Shown: positions 44,500-53,212 of the stretch, piece after piece
Layout: every line of letters begins with the position of its first letter
How positions within the stretch are numbered: the first letter of the stretch is position 1
Source of the DNA: an uncultured Pseudophaeobacter sp.
GTDB lineage: Bacteria; Pseudomonadota; Alphaproteobacteria; Rhodobacterales; Rhodobacteraceae
Direction: 5' to 3'
Length of the DNA stretch: 57,178 nt
Assembly (NCBI GenBank): GCA_905479575.1
Contig: CAJQNB010000050.1
Location: 1-57,178 of the forward strand
Notes under the pieces: model-generated
What the model saw: the letters and a program-made list of their open reading frames with translations, nothing else
Told to the model about the DNA's origin: nothing
The model's database searches: none
Program-made: the position numbers and the translations under genes

Positions 44500-45189
44500 T
44501 CAGTTCTCCAGGGTTTCTGCATCGATGCGGTAGGAGGTCACAACAAAGCCAAGGGGATTGCCCCAAACTTCCTGCAGCAGTTGTTTGGTGTCTGGTCGGA
44601 ACTCATAGGCGATGGTGGCGACATAGCCTCGGGTGACCCGACGATCGTCCCTCGGCTTGCGCAGGGTTTTGGTGAATCGGACCTGCGCTACCCCGGCGTT
44701 CAGCTGGTTCACCGACTTGATGACCACGTCAATTTTGGCCTCGGGCCCGTAGACAGAGATGGGATAATCCTCAGCAGCTGAGTTCCACAGGTTTTTGAGC
44801 GTTCGCGCTGCGTCCGCATCGGATCGACCCAACACTGCATTGATGCGCTGTTCGCTGTCAGAAAGATCATAGGTCTCGCGTTGATCGACGTAAGCCACCA
44901 GGTGCGCCTGTATGACGGCGTCATTCTCATCCAGTGTCATGTCTTGAACGGCGGCAACCCGGTCCAGCTGGCCGCTGGACTTATCGACGACAACCACGTG
45001 GGTTTGAGTGGTTTTTAACGGCAGGAGTGACAGGGCGCCGAGGAAACCCGTCAGCCCTATTACAACACCGATGCCCGCAACCATGTAGGCCATGCGCTCT
45101 CGGCGGCGCGGGCCGAGGATGAGATCGGTTTCAAAAATGTCTTTTGCAGTGGTCACGTAGAAATCCTTCTGAGGGGTCGTCAAAAGCAC
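44500..45189 (-). CDS. virB8: Type IV secretion inner-membrane protein VirB8
   Basis: The 229-residue protein has one N-terminal helix (MAYMVAGIGVVIGLTGFLGA) and the periplasmic VirB8 domain with AHLVAYVDQRETYDLSDSE and the C-terminal RVTRGYVATIAYEFRPDT. It nucleates assembly of the core complex. It follows virB6 by about 30 bases. Confidence 0.93.
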   Translation of the reverse strand: MLLTTPQKDFYVTTAKDIFETDLILGPRRRERMAYMVAGIGVVIGLTGFLGALSLLPLKTTQTHVVVVDKSSGQLDRVAAVQDMTLDENDAVIQAHLVAYVDQRETYDLSDSEQRINAVLGRSDADAARTLKNLWNSAAEDYPISVYGPEAKIDVVIKSVNQLNAGVAQVRFTKTLRKPRDDRRVTRGYVATIAYEFRPDTKQLLQEVWGNPLGFVVTSYRIDAETLEN

Positions 45190-45218
45190 CCCTGATTTTC
45201 TTAATCGTTTGGCCCGAA

Positions 45219-46247
45219 TTACTTGTTTGGCCTGAGAGATTGCGTTTGAGCGAGCCGAGCCGCTGGACTGGATCTGGGCGGAGGTGAGGAGGTGGCGTTC
45301 GAAGCTGGTGCGTTCATCCTGGCTTGGGTCGTTTCGATTGCCTTTGATACGTAAGTCCCAGTTTCACCCATTGCCCTGCGACCGATTTGGCCAGAACGAA
45401 CTACGCCGCGTTTGGCGAGGCCATTTAAACCAGCGGCATTTGAAGCAATGCCAATTGTTCCGCTTAACCCCATCGCGATGGATGGAACTGCGAGCATGAT
45501 GCCTGCTGCCAGGAACAAGACGACGATAAATGGGAAGATCAGGTTGAGCGTGTCCACTCCGTCTGGATCAGGCGTGGTGCCGGCGATTTCGCCAGCGATC
45601 GCGATGACAATGCCAGCAGCACCCGCTGCGGCAATGGGCATAAATGCATAGCCAATGATCGAGCGGGACCAGGCTTCAAATATCGACATGGTGGGTTTGA
45701 ACAGGGAGCACAGCATCGCAACGGGTGCGACGACTACCATCAGGGTTAGAATGATCTTTGCATAAGCTATGATGCCCGCTGACACGGCTGCAAAAATGGC
45801 TGCGATCACCCAGACAACAACACCGAGAACTGCGCCAAATACCCAGCCGGCGCTGTCGCCGATTGTATCGCCGTATTCAGTGACCTGAGACACCATCGAA
45901 TCCAGAGCGTCATAGAGGCCGCCGGTGGATGTCACCCCGGTCAGGGAGATGATGGCGGATCCGATGCTGTCCGGGACCTGAGTTATGATGGTGTAGACCA
46001 CCTGAAAGTTCGGCCAGGACTGGGCAAATATTCCAACGAGGGCGATCTTTATGCCAAAGGCGAAGAAGCTGCTAAAGCTCATGGGCCGAATTTGGGCGAC
46101 GATGTTAATGCCCAGCAGCACGACCAAAAGGGTAGAACCGGCGCTGATCACGCCTCCCACTGTTCCGGCGATTTGGGAAAATCCCGCTTCAGAAACGCCT
46201 TCAACAGCGTTATCGACGACAGAAAGAATATCGGTGATCACGCCCAT
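45219..46247 (-). CDS. virB6: Type IV secretion polytopic protein VirB6
   Basis: The 342-residue inner-membrane protein has at least five helices, including STLLVVLLGINIVAQI, GWVFGAVLGVVVWVIAAIFA and ILTLMVVVAPVAMLCSLF with the conserved central region. It ends in a long polar tail. It takes part in substrate translocation. The start overlaps the preceding gene (TAATG). Confidence 0.93.
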   Translation of the reverse strand: MGVITDILSVVDNAVEGVSEAGFSQIAGTVGGVISAGSTLLVVLLGINIVAQIRPMSFSSFFAFGIKIALVGIFAQSWPNFQVVYTIITQVPDSIGSAIISLTGVTSTGGLYDALDSMVSQVTEYGDTIGDSAGWVFGAVLGVVVWVIAAIFAAVSAGIIAYAKIILTLMVVVAPVAMLCSLFKPTMSIFEAWSRSIIGYAFMPIAAAGAAGIVIAIAGEIAGTTPDPDGVDTLNLIFPFIVVLFLAAGIMLAVPSIAMGLSGTIGIASNAAGLNGLAKRGVVRSGQIGRRAMGETGTYVSKAIETTQARMNAPASNATSSPPPRSSPAARLAQTQSLRPNK

Positions 46248-46723
46248 TATTCAGGACACACCTGAGATCTTTGGGCTGCTAGTAGATCCGCTTCCACCCG
46301 GAGTTTAGGTACATCGAACCGAAGGTTTACACCATCTGTGCGCTCAAATTCTGGAGCCGCTGCCAGAACGCCATCCCAAGTGATTTTCTCATAGAAGCAT
46401 TCGCAAGATCCGGTCTTTTTCCACAGTCGCATCGCCAGAATCTCTAGAATAGCGGCATAACCATTTCGCGTCAGCGCAAGCTGAGCAAGTTCCTTTGGAG
46501 GCCGGGGTGGTCTGCAATCAGGCTGTTCGTACTCAACCGCCATTGTCTGGAAGTCTAGTTGAGCCTGCGATGGCCCGGACAGGATGGGGCCATTGGCTAT
46601 GGCAAGTTCGGAAGATGACGAGGGAATGGGAGTTTCGCCTCGGTCAAGAACGAGCACTGAAACAACCCCAAGACCTACAGTTAAAGCCGCGCCGCCTAGC
46701 ACAAGAGCTCGCGTACCCATCAT
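46247..46723 (-). CDS. Type IV secretion-associated protein, unrecognised
   Basis: The 158-residue product has an N-terminal membrane anchor or signal (LVLGGAALTVGLGVVSVLVL) and a Cys-rich periplasmic part (PDCRPPR, GSCECFY, SQVCPE), suggesting two disulfides. I do not recognise the family. It lies between virB6 and the VirB5-like gene and is coupled to both (overlaps at 46247-46249 and 46720-46723), so it is probably part of the apparatus in this lineage. Confidence 0.75.
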   Translation of the reverse strand: MMGTRALVLGGAALTVGLGVVSVLVLDRGETPIPSSSSELAIANGPILSGPSQAQLDFQTMAVEYEQPDCRPPRPPKELAQLALTRNGYAAILEILAMRLWKKTGSCECFYEKITWDGVLAAAPEFERTDGVNLRFDVPKLRVEADLLAAQRSQVCPE

Positions 46724-47589
46724 TGTTCCACCGCCATGGTCCGGAACCGGCGTTCTTCGGCTAGTGTTGCCGCGTCCACCACGCCAAGTTGCCCGGCACT
46801 GACGCCGGCCGCAGCCTCAAGCCGCCAAATCTGCGTCAGGATGATGCCAAGCTCAGCCGTCACCCGGGTGTTTAGGTCTACGGCGGATTTTAACCCGTCC
46901 TGATCATCGATATGACCAACCATTGTTTGAATGCGTTCTAAGCTTTGCCCAGCTTCAGCATGGGATTCCTCAGCAGCCACGGACAACATGGCACTGGCGC
47001 CAGCCTGTGTTGCCAGGTTGCTATCACTTGGTTTGGCAGAGCTGGAGAGGGAGGCAAGCCGTTCGCTGGTAAACCCGGCGTCCCCAAGAACGCTGCCTAT
47101 CCGACTGGCGGCAGCTGATCCCTCCCGAAACGCCCCAGTAAAGTTCCCTGCTTTGATCTGATCAAGGGCAGCAATGGGCTGCTCGATGATGCCTTTTAAG
47201 CGTTCAAAATCATCGATGGTTGCCAACAGCTGACCCAATCCGTTGCCCTCAACTAAAGAGACCAGTTGATCTTCCAAGTTGGTCAGTTGTGAGATCTGAG
47301 TTTCTAACTCCTGTCGCATAGTGGCGACTTGTTCGAGTTGAACATTCAGGTCATTTGCCATGTGCTCCAGCTGGGCTAGCAATTGCCCAAGCTGAGTGCC
47401 GTCGATCGTGGGAACACCCTGGGCATGAGCGCCAGAGGCCATCGTGCAAAAGGAAATTGCTCCTGCAAGAAGCATGCGCTTAGTGCGTTCCCTCCTTATG
47501 TTGAAACCCATGTTTCTGACTTTGGCTGGCGCTAGAATGGGGTTTTCGGCGGTGAACCTTCTCAGCCCTCTTTGAAACACTGTACTCAT
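46720..47589 (-). CDS. virB5: VirB5-like minor pilin/TrbJ-type protein
   Basis: The 289-residue protein has a signal (FCTMASGAHAQG) after an unusually long N-terminus, then coiled-coil helices (ANDLNVQLEQVATMRQELE, QISQLTNLEDQLVSL) of VirB5/TrbJ. Its C-terminus, MVGHIDDQDGLKSAVDLNTR and ILTQIWRL, matches that of the upstream protein at 47586-48689. The start at 47589 has GGGAG 8 bases upstream and overlaps the upstream stop (ATGA); an internal ATG at 47511 would give a shorter leader. Confidence 0.85.
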   Translation of the reverse strand: MSTVFQRGLRRFTAENPILAPAKVRNMGFNIRRERTKRMLLAGAISFCTMASGAHAQGVPTIDGTQLGQLLAQLEHMANDLNVQLEQVATMRQELETQISQLTNLEDQLVSLVEGNGLGQLLATIDDFERLKGIIEQPIAALDQIKAGNFTGAFREGSAAASRIGSVLGDAGFTSERLASLSSSAKPSDSNLATQAGASAMLSVAAEESHAEAGQSLERIQTMVGHIDDQDGLKSAVDLNTRVTAELGIILTQIWRLEAAAGVSAGQLGVVDAATLAEERRFRTMAVEQ

Positions 47590-48689
47590 TGGGAAACTCC
47601 CATTTGTTTGAAATCATGCTCAGCAAGGCGATCGGCGACGAGGTGCTGAGCGAAAGCCCCTTCTCGAACCTGGTTTGCGGCCATAAGCCGGGTGCGCAGT
47701 GTTAGGATGCGGGCAATCTCCGCGCGGGCATATGTGTTGAGTTCAATTGCGGCCTTGGCGTTTGGTTGCTCATCAATCTGGTGAATGATGGCGCTCAGGC
47801 GGGCTATCACCTGCTGAGTGGTCGCATGGCTGTCGGCACCGTAATAAATGCTGGCATCTGCTGTGTTGCTGTATTCGGCCAGTGTCATGTCACTTGGCGA
47901 GAGCGTGCCAAGGGCTGCTACGCCGCCCACAACGGATAGGTATTCATTGTAGTATTTGGTGACATTGCGCACGTAGCCTTGAGTTTCAACAAAAGGCGGT
48001 ACACCGCCATATTCAAGCACCCGACCAGGCCCAGCATTGTAGGCGGCGAGGGCGTGCGGGATGTTTCCGAAGCGACGCAGTTGGATGGTGATGTATTTCG
48101 CGCCACCTCGGAGGTTTTCCATGGGAACAGTACGATCCACGCCCATGTCACTTGCTGTGCCAGGCATAAGCTGGGTGAGACCGTAAGCCCCAACGGGGCT
48201 GGATATGGCCACGTTAAAGCGACTTTCCTGCTTTATGAGAGCCTGAAACAGGCACCGAAACTGTGTTGGCGACAGGCCCGCCGCTGCTGCATTGCTCGCA
48301 TATTCCTGCGCCACTTGTGCAATCATCACTTCCACAGTTTGCCGCGCGTCACCAAGTAAACGTGCATCCATTGGGCTGGTATCGATCGAGGGATAGATCA
48401 CATTCGCGCCAATTGCTGTGTCTGTTTCCAGCGCGGTGACATTGTACCCTAGACCCGTCATTGCAGCAGTCATCTCTTCCAGTGTGGAGAGTTGTTCCAA
48501 CTGTACATCAGCGAGCGACTGGCGAGTGGTCAGGCTACTTCGCTGAACTTGCAGATCCTCAACAAGGGCGGTGACCTTGGCTATCTGCTGCTCATTCACG
48601 CTATGATCAAACGTTGGAACCCCCTGCGCTGATAGTGAGCAGGGCGGAATGAATGCCATCAGCCCCACTGCAAAAACTACCCTGTTCAC
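47586..48689 (-). CDS. VirB5-like protein with inserted lytic transglycosylase domain
   Basis: The 367-residue protein starts like the neighbouring VirB5 (signal, AQGVPTFDH, coiled coil LQVQRSSLTTRQSLADVQLE, residues 1-80) and ends like it (HQIDEQPNAKAAIELNTYAR, ILTLRTRLMAANQ, residues 304-340). Between them, residues 138-250 form a SLT/VirB1-type lytic transglycosylase domain: ALIKQESRFN with catalytic Glu155, GAYGLTQLMPGTAS, and [17 protein letters not shown]. It would cleave peptidoglycan where the pilus passes. The GTG start at 48689 overlaps the stop of the upstream lipoprotein (GTGA). A second, ordinary LT gene exists at 51990. The chimera is unusual. Confidence 0.85.
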   Translation of the reverse strand: MNRVVFAVGLMAFIPPCSLSAQGVPTFDHSVNEQQIAKVTALVEDLQVQRSSLTTRQSLADVQLEQLSTLEEMTAAMTGLGYNVTALETDTAIGANVIYPSIDTSPMDARLLGDARQTVEVMIAQVAQEYASNAAAAGLSPTQFRCLFQALIKQESRFNVAISSPVGAYGLTQLMPGTASDMGVDRTVPMENLRGGAKYITIQLRRFGNIPHALAAYNAGPGRVLEYGGVPPFVETQGYVRNVTKYYNEYLSVVGGVAALGTLSPSDMTLAEYSNTADASIYYGADSHATTQQVIARLSAIIHQIDEQPNAKAAIELNTYARAEIARILTLRTRLMAANQVREGAFAQHLVADRLAEHDFKQMGVSQ

Positions 48690-48892
48690 GTGCCCGACCC
48701 GATTGGTTGGAACTCGCAATCAGGGTCATGTGAGTTTCGAGAGACGGTTGGCGCAAAGTAAAGGGCAGGGGCTTGGCTGTTGCGGCTGACGACGGGCTTG
48801 CCACTGCGATCAAAGCACGGAGAGGTCTGGTCTGTGTAATTCTCACACCCAGCCAATGTCGTCAGGGCAGCAATCAGGATCAGTTTGTACAT
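48686..48892 (-). CDS. virB7: VirB7-like small lipoprotein
   Basis: The 68-residue protein has a lipoprotein signal ending in TTLAGC, and the mature part has two further Cys (SPCFDRSG and DPDCEF). Size, lipobox and place in the operon fit VirB7, which is disulfide-linked to VirB9. Sequence itself is not conserved, so the name is by position. The ATG overlaps the virB4 stop (TAATG). Confidence 0.75.
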   Translation of the reverse strand: MYKLILIAALTTLAGCENYTDQTSPCFDRSGKPVVSRNSQAPALYFAPTVSRNSHDPDCEFQPIGSGT

Positions 48893-51294
48893 TATGATGT
48901 CTTCCAAAAATCATTACGGGTTCGCCAACCAGGTCCGGCGAGGGCTTCGCCTGTGGCACCGCCACCAAGGAATGGCAGCAGAGGCCCGAGGGCGGTTAAG
49001 TCAGCATTGATAAATACGCTGTCTCCCGCCGAGCGCAGGAGAGCAGCCCGAGTTCCAATCATTGGCTGGACGAGCAGTTCCGCTTCTTTGTCGTTCAGAC
49101 GTAGGAAGCGGTAGTCAGATGGCTCAGCCTTTGGGTTTGGGAACAGGATCTGAGTGGAGACGGTTTCCACAATTACCTTGCCCACATGGGACTTCTCCAA
49201 CTGCGACGGGAGCTGGGTCATCATAATCACCACGCAGTTCATCTTGCGCAGAGTGACCAGCCAGTTTTCCAGTCGGGTGCCGAAGTAGCTGTCGTTAAGC
49301 AATTTCCACGCTTCATCCAAAACGATAATGGTGGGCTTGCGATCCTCTATGACCCGCTCGATCTGGCGGAAGATGTAAGACAGAACGGCCATGCGTTCCG
49401 TGTCCATGTCGAGGATTTCTGTCATGTCAAAGCCCACGATGTCGCCTTTGACAGAGAGGTCATCGCCCTCAGCGCTGTCTTCAAATACCCAACCAAAGCG
49501 GCCACCCGGTGCCCATTCCGCAACGCGAGACAGCAACTCATCCCCATCATCCAGTGAGCGGAACAGTTGTTCAAATCCAGAGAAGCTCTGCAGGCTTTGA
49601 TGCGCATCGGCGTTCTGGCGAATAGCGAGCTGCAGATGGCGGGCCTGTTCACCGTTCAAAGATCCAGTACGCGACAGCAGGGTTGTCAGCCAGTCTGAGA
49701 GCCAGGCCTTGCCCCGGGTATCAGTTTCCGTCTCGAGAGGGTTTAATCCAGTGGCAACACCTGCGCGGATTTGATTGTAAGACCCACCTAGGGCTCGCAC
49801 CGCCATCTCCAGGCCCTGATCCTTGTCAAAGAAGAACAACCTGGCTCCAACCCTCTGAGCCTGTGCTGCGAGAAAGGCAGTGGTGAAGGTTTTTCCGACG
49901 CCCATGGTGCCCAGGACAATGGCGTGGCCGGCGGTTGGTTCACTTGCTGCATCACCAGGCTCGTGGAAATTGAACCGATAGCCAGAAGATCCCACCGTTG
50001 GAAACACAGTGATATTCTCAGCCCATGGGCTTTTGTTTGCTGGGCGTCCCTCAATCGTGCCGTGCAGAGCTGCGAAGTCAGCAAAGTTGACCGAGGAGAT
50101 TGGCGTCTTTCGAGGCCGGTAAGAGAAATTGCCAGGGTGCTGCGCAAAATAGGTAGCTTTGAGCGCCATGTTTTCTCGGATCAGTACGGTCGAGGTTTCC
50201 TGGCCAATCCGTTTGACCTGCGCCACGCCCTGTTCAAGCAAATCACGGGTTTTGGCATAGATCGCCACGGACAGGTGATGATCCCCAAAGGCGATACGCC
50301 CGGATTCCATATCGTCTGCCGCATCCGTCAGCTGATCGCGCAACGAGACGGCAGCATCATCAGCCGCTCGCATCTGACGAACGGTCCGCTGGATGTTCTC
50401 CAGCATGATATTGTTTGGAATGGGGGTGAAGCTGTTGGTCAGCACCACATCGATGGGCAAGTCCAGTGCATCCAGCATGGTCACATCGGTTATCGAGGGG
50501 TAGGTTTTGATCGCAAAGACAGCCCCGTATCGCAGAGCGCCGGTCACCTCATCGCGGATGGTTACTCGGTCTCCTTCAAAGGTGGCGCGGCAATTGCTGG
50601 CCTGTGTGGCGAGACTGGTGAAGGCTGCACCTTCTGCGATTGGTGCAAAGCTTCCAGAGTTGAGCGCGCCGAGGTAGCCAAGCCATTCGCCATCTTGCCT
50701 CGTTAGGCGCACTGGTTTTGCGGCTGTTAGAGCTTCTTGGAAGAAGTTCATCACTTCATTGAGCTGCTGAACCCGAGCTAGGCTCTCCTTGAGATAATTG
50801 CGAGTGGCAAACCGGCGTAGAAATGGCACACGCGCGCCCAGGTTGGGTCGGCGGATGACGCTGAGATAAAGGCGTAGCTTTTTCGGACCTAGATCTCGGA
50901 TGTGGTCTTGCCAGAGTTGGTCGATCTGTGCGGCAAAACTGCCCCCTTGCACAGGATGCAGCTCAAACTCCTGCGGCACAGAAATCCTGTGCACGTAAAA
51001 CCCAAATGAATTGCCCGTCAAAGAGACGATAGCTGAGACGGCCCGCTTGAGCGCATCAAGATCACTGTCCCCTGTAGTCATCGGGTTTACGCCGTCAAAG
51101 CGCAGGGTGGCCATGAGGTCGCCCTGCTTCAGCATCATGATTTGATCATCCACATAAGTGAGATAAGGCATGTGCTCAGAAAGGTAACTTTCCTTGGAGA
51201 ACTCACCTGCTCCCAAAGACAGAAGGGCCGGGCTCGCGCCCTTGAGGTTGGATCCATCAAGAGCCAAAGGAGTCACCTCCCCAGATCTGCGCAT
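48892..51294 (-). CDS. virB4: Type IV secretion ATPase VirB4
   Basis: The 800-residue ATPase has Walker A LGTMGVGKTFTTAF, Walker B TIIVLDEAWKLL and the C-terminal MTQLPSQLEKS. It powers pilus biogenesis. The start MRRSGEVTPL at 51294 gives a length normal for VirB4 and overlaps virB3 by about 38 bases; the frame is open further upstream but without homology. An alternative start lies a few codons downstream next to a strong GGGGAGG. Confidence 0.92.
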   Translation of the reverse strand: MRRSGEVTPLALDGSNLKGASPALLSLGAGEFSKESYLSEHMPYLTYVDDQIMMLKQGDLMATLRFDGVNPMTTGDSDLDALKRAVSAIVSLTGNSFGFYVHRISVPQEFELHPVQGGSFAAQIDQLWQDHIRDLGPKKLRLYLSVIRRPNLGARVPFLRRFATRNYLKESLARVQQLNEVMNFFQEALTAAKPVRLTRQDGEWLGYLGALNSGSFAPIAEGAAFTSLATQASNCRATFEGDRVTIRDEVTGALRYGAVFAIKTYPSITDVTMLDALDLPIDVVLTNSFTPIPNNIMLENIQRTVRQMRAADDAAVSLRDQLTDAADDMESGRIAFGDHHLSVAIYAKTRDLLEQGVAQVKRIGQETSTVLIRENMALKATYFAQHPGNFSYRPRKTPISSVNFADFAALHGTIEGRPANKSPWAENITVFPTVGSSGYRFNFHEPGDAASEPTAGHAIVLGTMGVGKTFTTAFLAAQAQRVGARLFFFDKDQGLEMAVRALGGSYNQIRAGVATGLNPLETETDTRGKAWLSDWLTTLLSRTGSLNGEQARHLQLAIRQNADAHQSLQSFSGFEQLFRSLDDGDELLSRVAEWAPGGRFGWVFEDSAEGDDLSVKGDIVGFDMTEILDMDTERMAVLSYIFRQIERVIEDRKPTIIVLDEAWKLLNDSYFGTRLENWLVTLRKMNCVVIMMTQLPSQLEKSHVGKVIVETVSTQILFPNPKAEPSDYRFLRLNDKEAELLVQPMIGTRAALLRSAGDSVFINADLTALGPLLPFLGGGATGEALAGPGWRTRNDFWKTS

Positions 51295-51610
51295 TTCTCG
51301 TGCCCCGAACCTTGCCGTATGACACGCGCAAAACCTCAAAGAACTTAGGCTCCTTGTCGGCGGTGAACCACATGACCACATAGGCAGGCGCACCGAGCAG
51401 CAAGATGGCCAGGGACTTGGTCCAGATGAACGGCAGTATGATCCCCATACAAAGGACCGCTAGGTATCCAACGGGAAGGCCAAGATACTTGGGTGGCCTG
51501 GTGAGGCCAAGAAACAAAGGGGAGCGTTGTGCCACGGGGTGCCTGTCGCAGTTGATTGGAAGAGGATTCCTACCGTCTGGCCTGAGGTGTGATTGGGTTA
51601 CAGATCGCAT
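51257..51610 (-). CDS. virB3: Type IV secretion protein VirB3
   Basis: The product (117 residues from the first ATG) has the VirB3 pattern: SPLFLGLTRPPKYLGLP, two helices (LAVLCMGIILPFIW, LAILLLGAPAYVVMWF) and a short tail ending in AQIWGGDSFGS. The actual start may be the GTG near the P-V-A-Q sequence, about 25 codons in. It follows virB2 in the same operon. Confidence 0.88.
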   Translation of the reverse strand: MRSVTQSHLRPDGRNPLPINCDRHPVAQRSPLFLGLTRPPKYLGLPVGYLAVLCMGIILPFIWTKSLAILLLGAPAYVVMWFTADKEPKFFEVLRVSYGKVRGTRNAQIWGGDSFGS

Positions 51611-51684
51611 CCAGGTCAGTCGGTAGAAATGGCATGGAGATTTAGGGGCGCTGGTATTGCTGATTCAGGAACAGCAGACGGGCG

Positions 51685-51966
51685 TTACGCGAACCCAGCA
51701 ACAATGGTGCCGGCCGAGAAGATCAACACAATGCCGATGATCACGGAGGCAAACCAACCCCAGTTCAAGCGGCCCATCATGCACATAAAGCCTGTTCCGA
51801 TAACGGCGAGTGTTGCGACGGCAATCCCGATGGGTCCTGTGAGAGCCGCTTCAACGGATTCCAGCATGTTTTGAATTGGAGACAGGTCCTGAGCCTGGGC
51901 AGGTGAAGACATGACTATTGCGAAAGCCACCAATACGGCGGCCTTCTGGGCAGAATTGAAACTCAT
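51685..51966 (-). CDS. virB2: Type IV secretion major pilin VirB2
   Basis: The 93-residue propilin has a signal (VLVAFAIVMSSPAQAQ) and two hydrophobic helices separated by a short polar loop (GFMCMMGRLNWGWF). This is the standard VirB2/TrbC layout. It lies between the LT gene and virB3. Confidence 0.92.
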   Translation of the reverse strand: MSFNSAQKAAVLVAFAIVMSSPAQAQDLSPIQNMLESVEAALTGPIGIAVATLAVIGTGFMCMMGRLNWGWFASVIIGIVLIFSAGTIVAGFA

Positions 51967-51989
51967 AGGTTTTGTAGTCCTCTTAAATC

Positions 51990-52697
51990 TTAGTCCAACA
52001 CGACAGAAGTCTGTGTTTTGGGGTTGGATGATGTCTCTGCCGATGCGGCGAGAACACGCCGCAGGACCAACCCATCTGAGAGCTGGTTGATGCGGGAGAT
52101 GTAATTGCGAGTTTCTTTGAAAGGTGGGACGCCACCATATTGGTCAACCCGGTGCGGGCCTGCGTTATAGGCTGCTAGCGCCAGCTCGATGGAGCCAAAG
52201 TTGGACAGCTGCGCCAGGAAATAGCGCGCGGCGCCATCCAGGTTCTGGTGCATATTGTGAGGGTTTACGCCAAGTTGCTTGGCAGTACCCGGCATGAGTT
52301 GACCAAGTCCTACGGCCCCTTTTGGGCTGAGCGCCTTGGGGTTAAAGGCGCTTTCAGCTTGAATGAGGGCCCGAAACAGATGGTGCCATTCACTAGAGCT
52401 AAGACCAACAGCTGCCAAGGCACGATTGCTCTGGTGTCTTGCAGCTGTTCTGCGAACGGCAGCCAAGATCTCCGCACGTGCCTGAGAAACTGGGGCAGGG
52501 GATAGAGCGATCTGAGTATTCTCAGGCGGAATTGTTCTAGAAAAACCAATCAGCTCAATATGTGCAGGTGGGTCCCCGTGAAACGTCCAGCCAGAGGCGC
52601 TAGCGCTTCCGTCCTTGTGGAACATCATTACGTCCGCGAAGCTCGCCTGTGGTAATGATGAGGTCGCTATCAAAAGTGAGATCAGTGCCGTCGCCAA
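51990..52697 (-). CDS. virB1: Lytic transglycosylase VirB1-like
   Basis: The C-terminal 150 residues are an SLT domain with [10 protein letters not shown] (catalytic Glu), [14 protein letters not shown] and [18 protein letters not shown] signal-like segment ([21 protein letters not shown]) precedes it. The start is uncertain: a TTG at 52697 gives a normal signal, an ATG at 52835 is possible, and both overlap the gene at 52600-52941 in another frame. It is the first apparatus gene of the operon. Confidence 0.85.
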   Translation of the reverse strand: MATALISLLIATSSLPQASFADVMMFHKDGSASASGWTFHGDPPAHIELIGFSRTIPPENTQIALSPAPVSQARAEILAAVRRTAARHQSNRALAAVGLSSSEWHHLFRALIQAESAFNPKALSPKGAVGLGQLMPGTAKQLGVNPHNMHQNLDGAARYFLAQLSNFGSIELALAAYNAGPHRVDQYGGVPPFKETRNYISRINQLSDGLVLRRVLAASAETSSNPKTQTSVVLD

Positions 52698-52941
52698 ATT
52701 CGAAGTGATGTTTGAACAAGCCAGGCCAGAGATTGAACAATCTCGGCTCGACACCGTTCTCCGATACGCGGTCAGAGATGAGGATGCTTTCCTTGCCTGC
52801 AGCAAGGTAAATGCACTGATAGCGTGGTTTGCCATTGGTCAGCTCGATCAAGTCATACCGACATTGAAACGCCACACCTTCAGCCACCAGGGCGCGTACG
52901 CCTCTGATTGTGATCAATTGGTATTTTCGTTTTATCGGCAT
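52600..52941 (-). CDS. Hypothetical protein preceding the virB operon
   Basis: The 113-residue frame starts [20 protein letters not shown] with GAGGG 8 bases upstream and looks protein-like (beta-rich, [17 protein letters not shown]). It overlaps the start region of the lytic transglycosylase by about 98 bases in another frame. I do not recognise it; a regulator or a surface-exposed accessory protein are both possible. Confidence 0.55.
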   Translation of the reverse strand: MPIKRKYQLITIRGVRALVAEGVAFQCRYDLIELTNGKPRYQCIYLAAGKESILISDRVSENGVEPRLFNLWPGLFKHHFEFGDGTDLTFDSDLIITTGELRGRNDVPQGRKR

Positions 52942-53212
52942 GTGTCGTCCCTCGCTTGAGACGACTTCTAATACGTGCGGACCCTCTGCGGAAAGGCATT
53001 CACTGTCAATAGTAAAAATCACACACAAATCCAAAACAAAACAATATACGATATTGCCTGACATTGAATATCTTGACACTGTGCGCCCAGGTGATGCCGT
53101 GTCCAAGATTACGCCAGGTCACGCTTCATCTTATGCATCTATGCGGGAGTCAAGTGCGCATGCCGCACCTATCGGTAGAAAAATGAGTTCTGAATTTGAA
53201 AGGGTATCTGGG

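Noticed and set aside
49924..50706. Plus-strand open frame of 260 codons opposite virB4
   Set aside because: A shadow of the virB4 coding strand; no domain and no start signal.
52910..53212. Extra 101 codons upstream of the secreted protein start
   Set aside because: This part overlaps the divergent promoter region and lacks a signal; the internal ATG at 53213 with AAAGGG gives a proper signal peptide.
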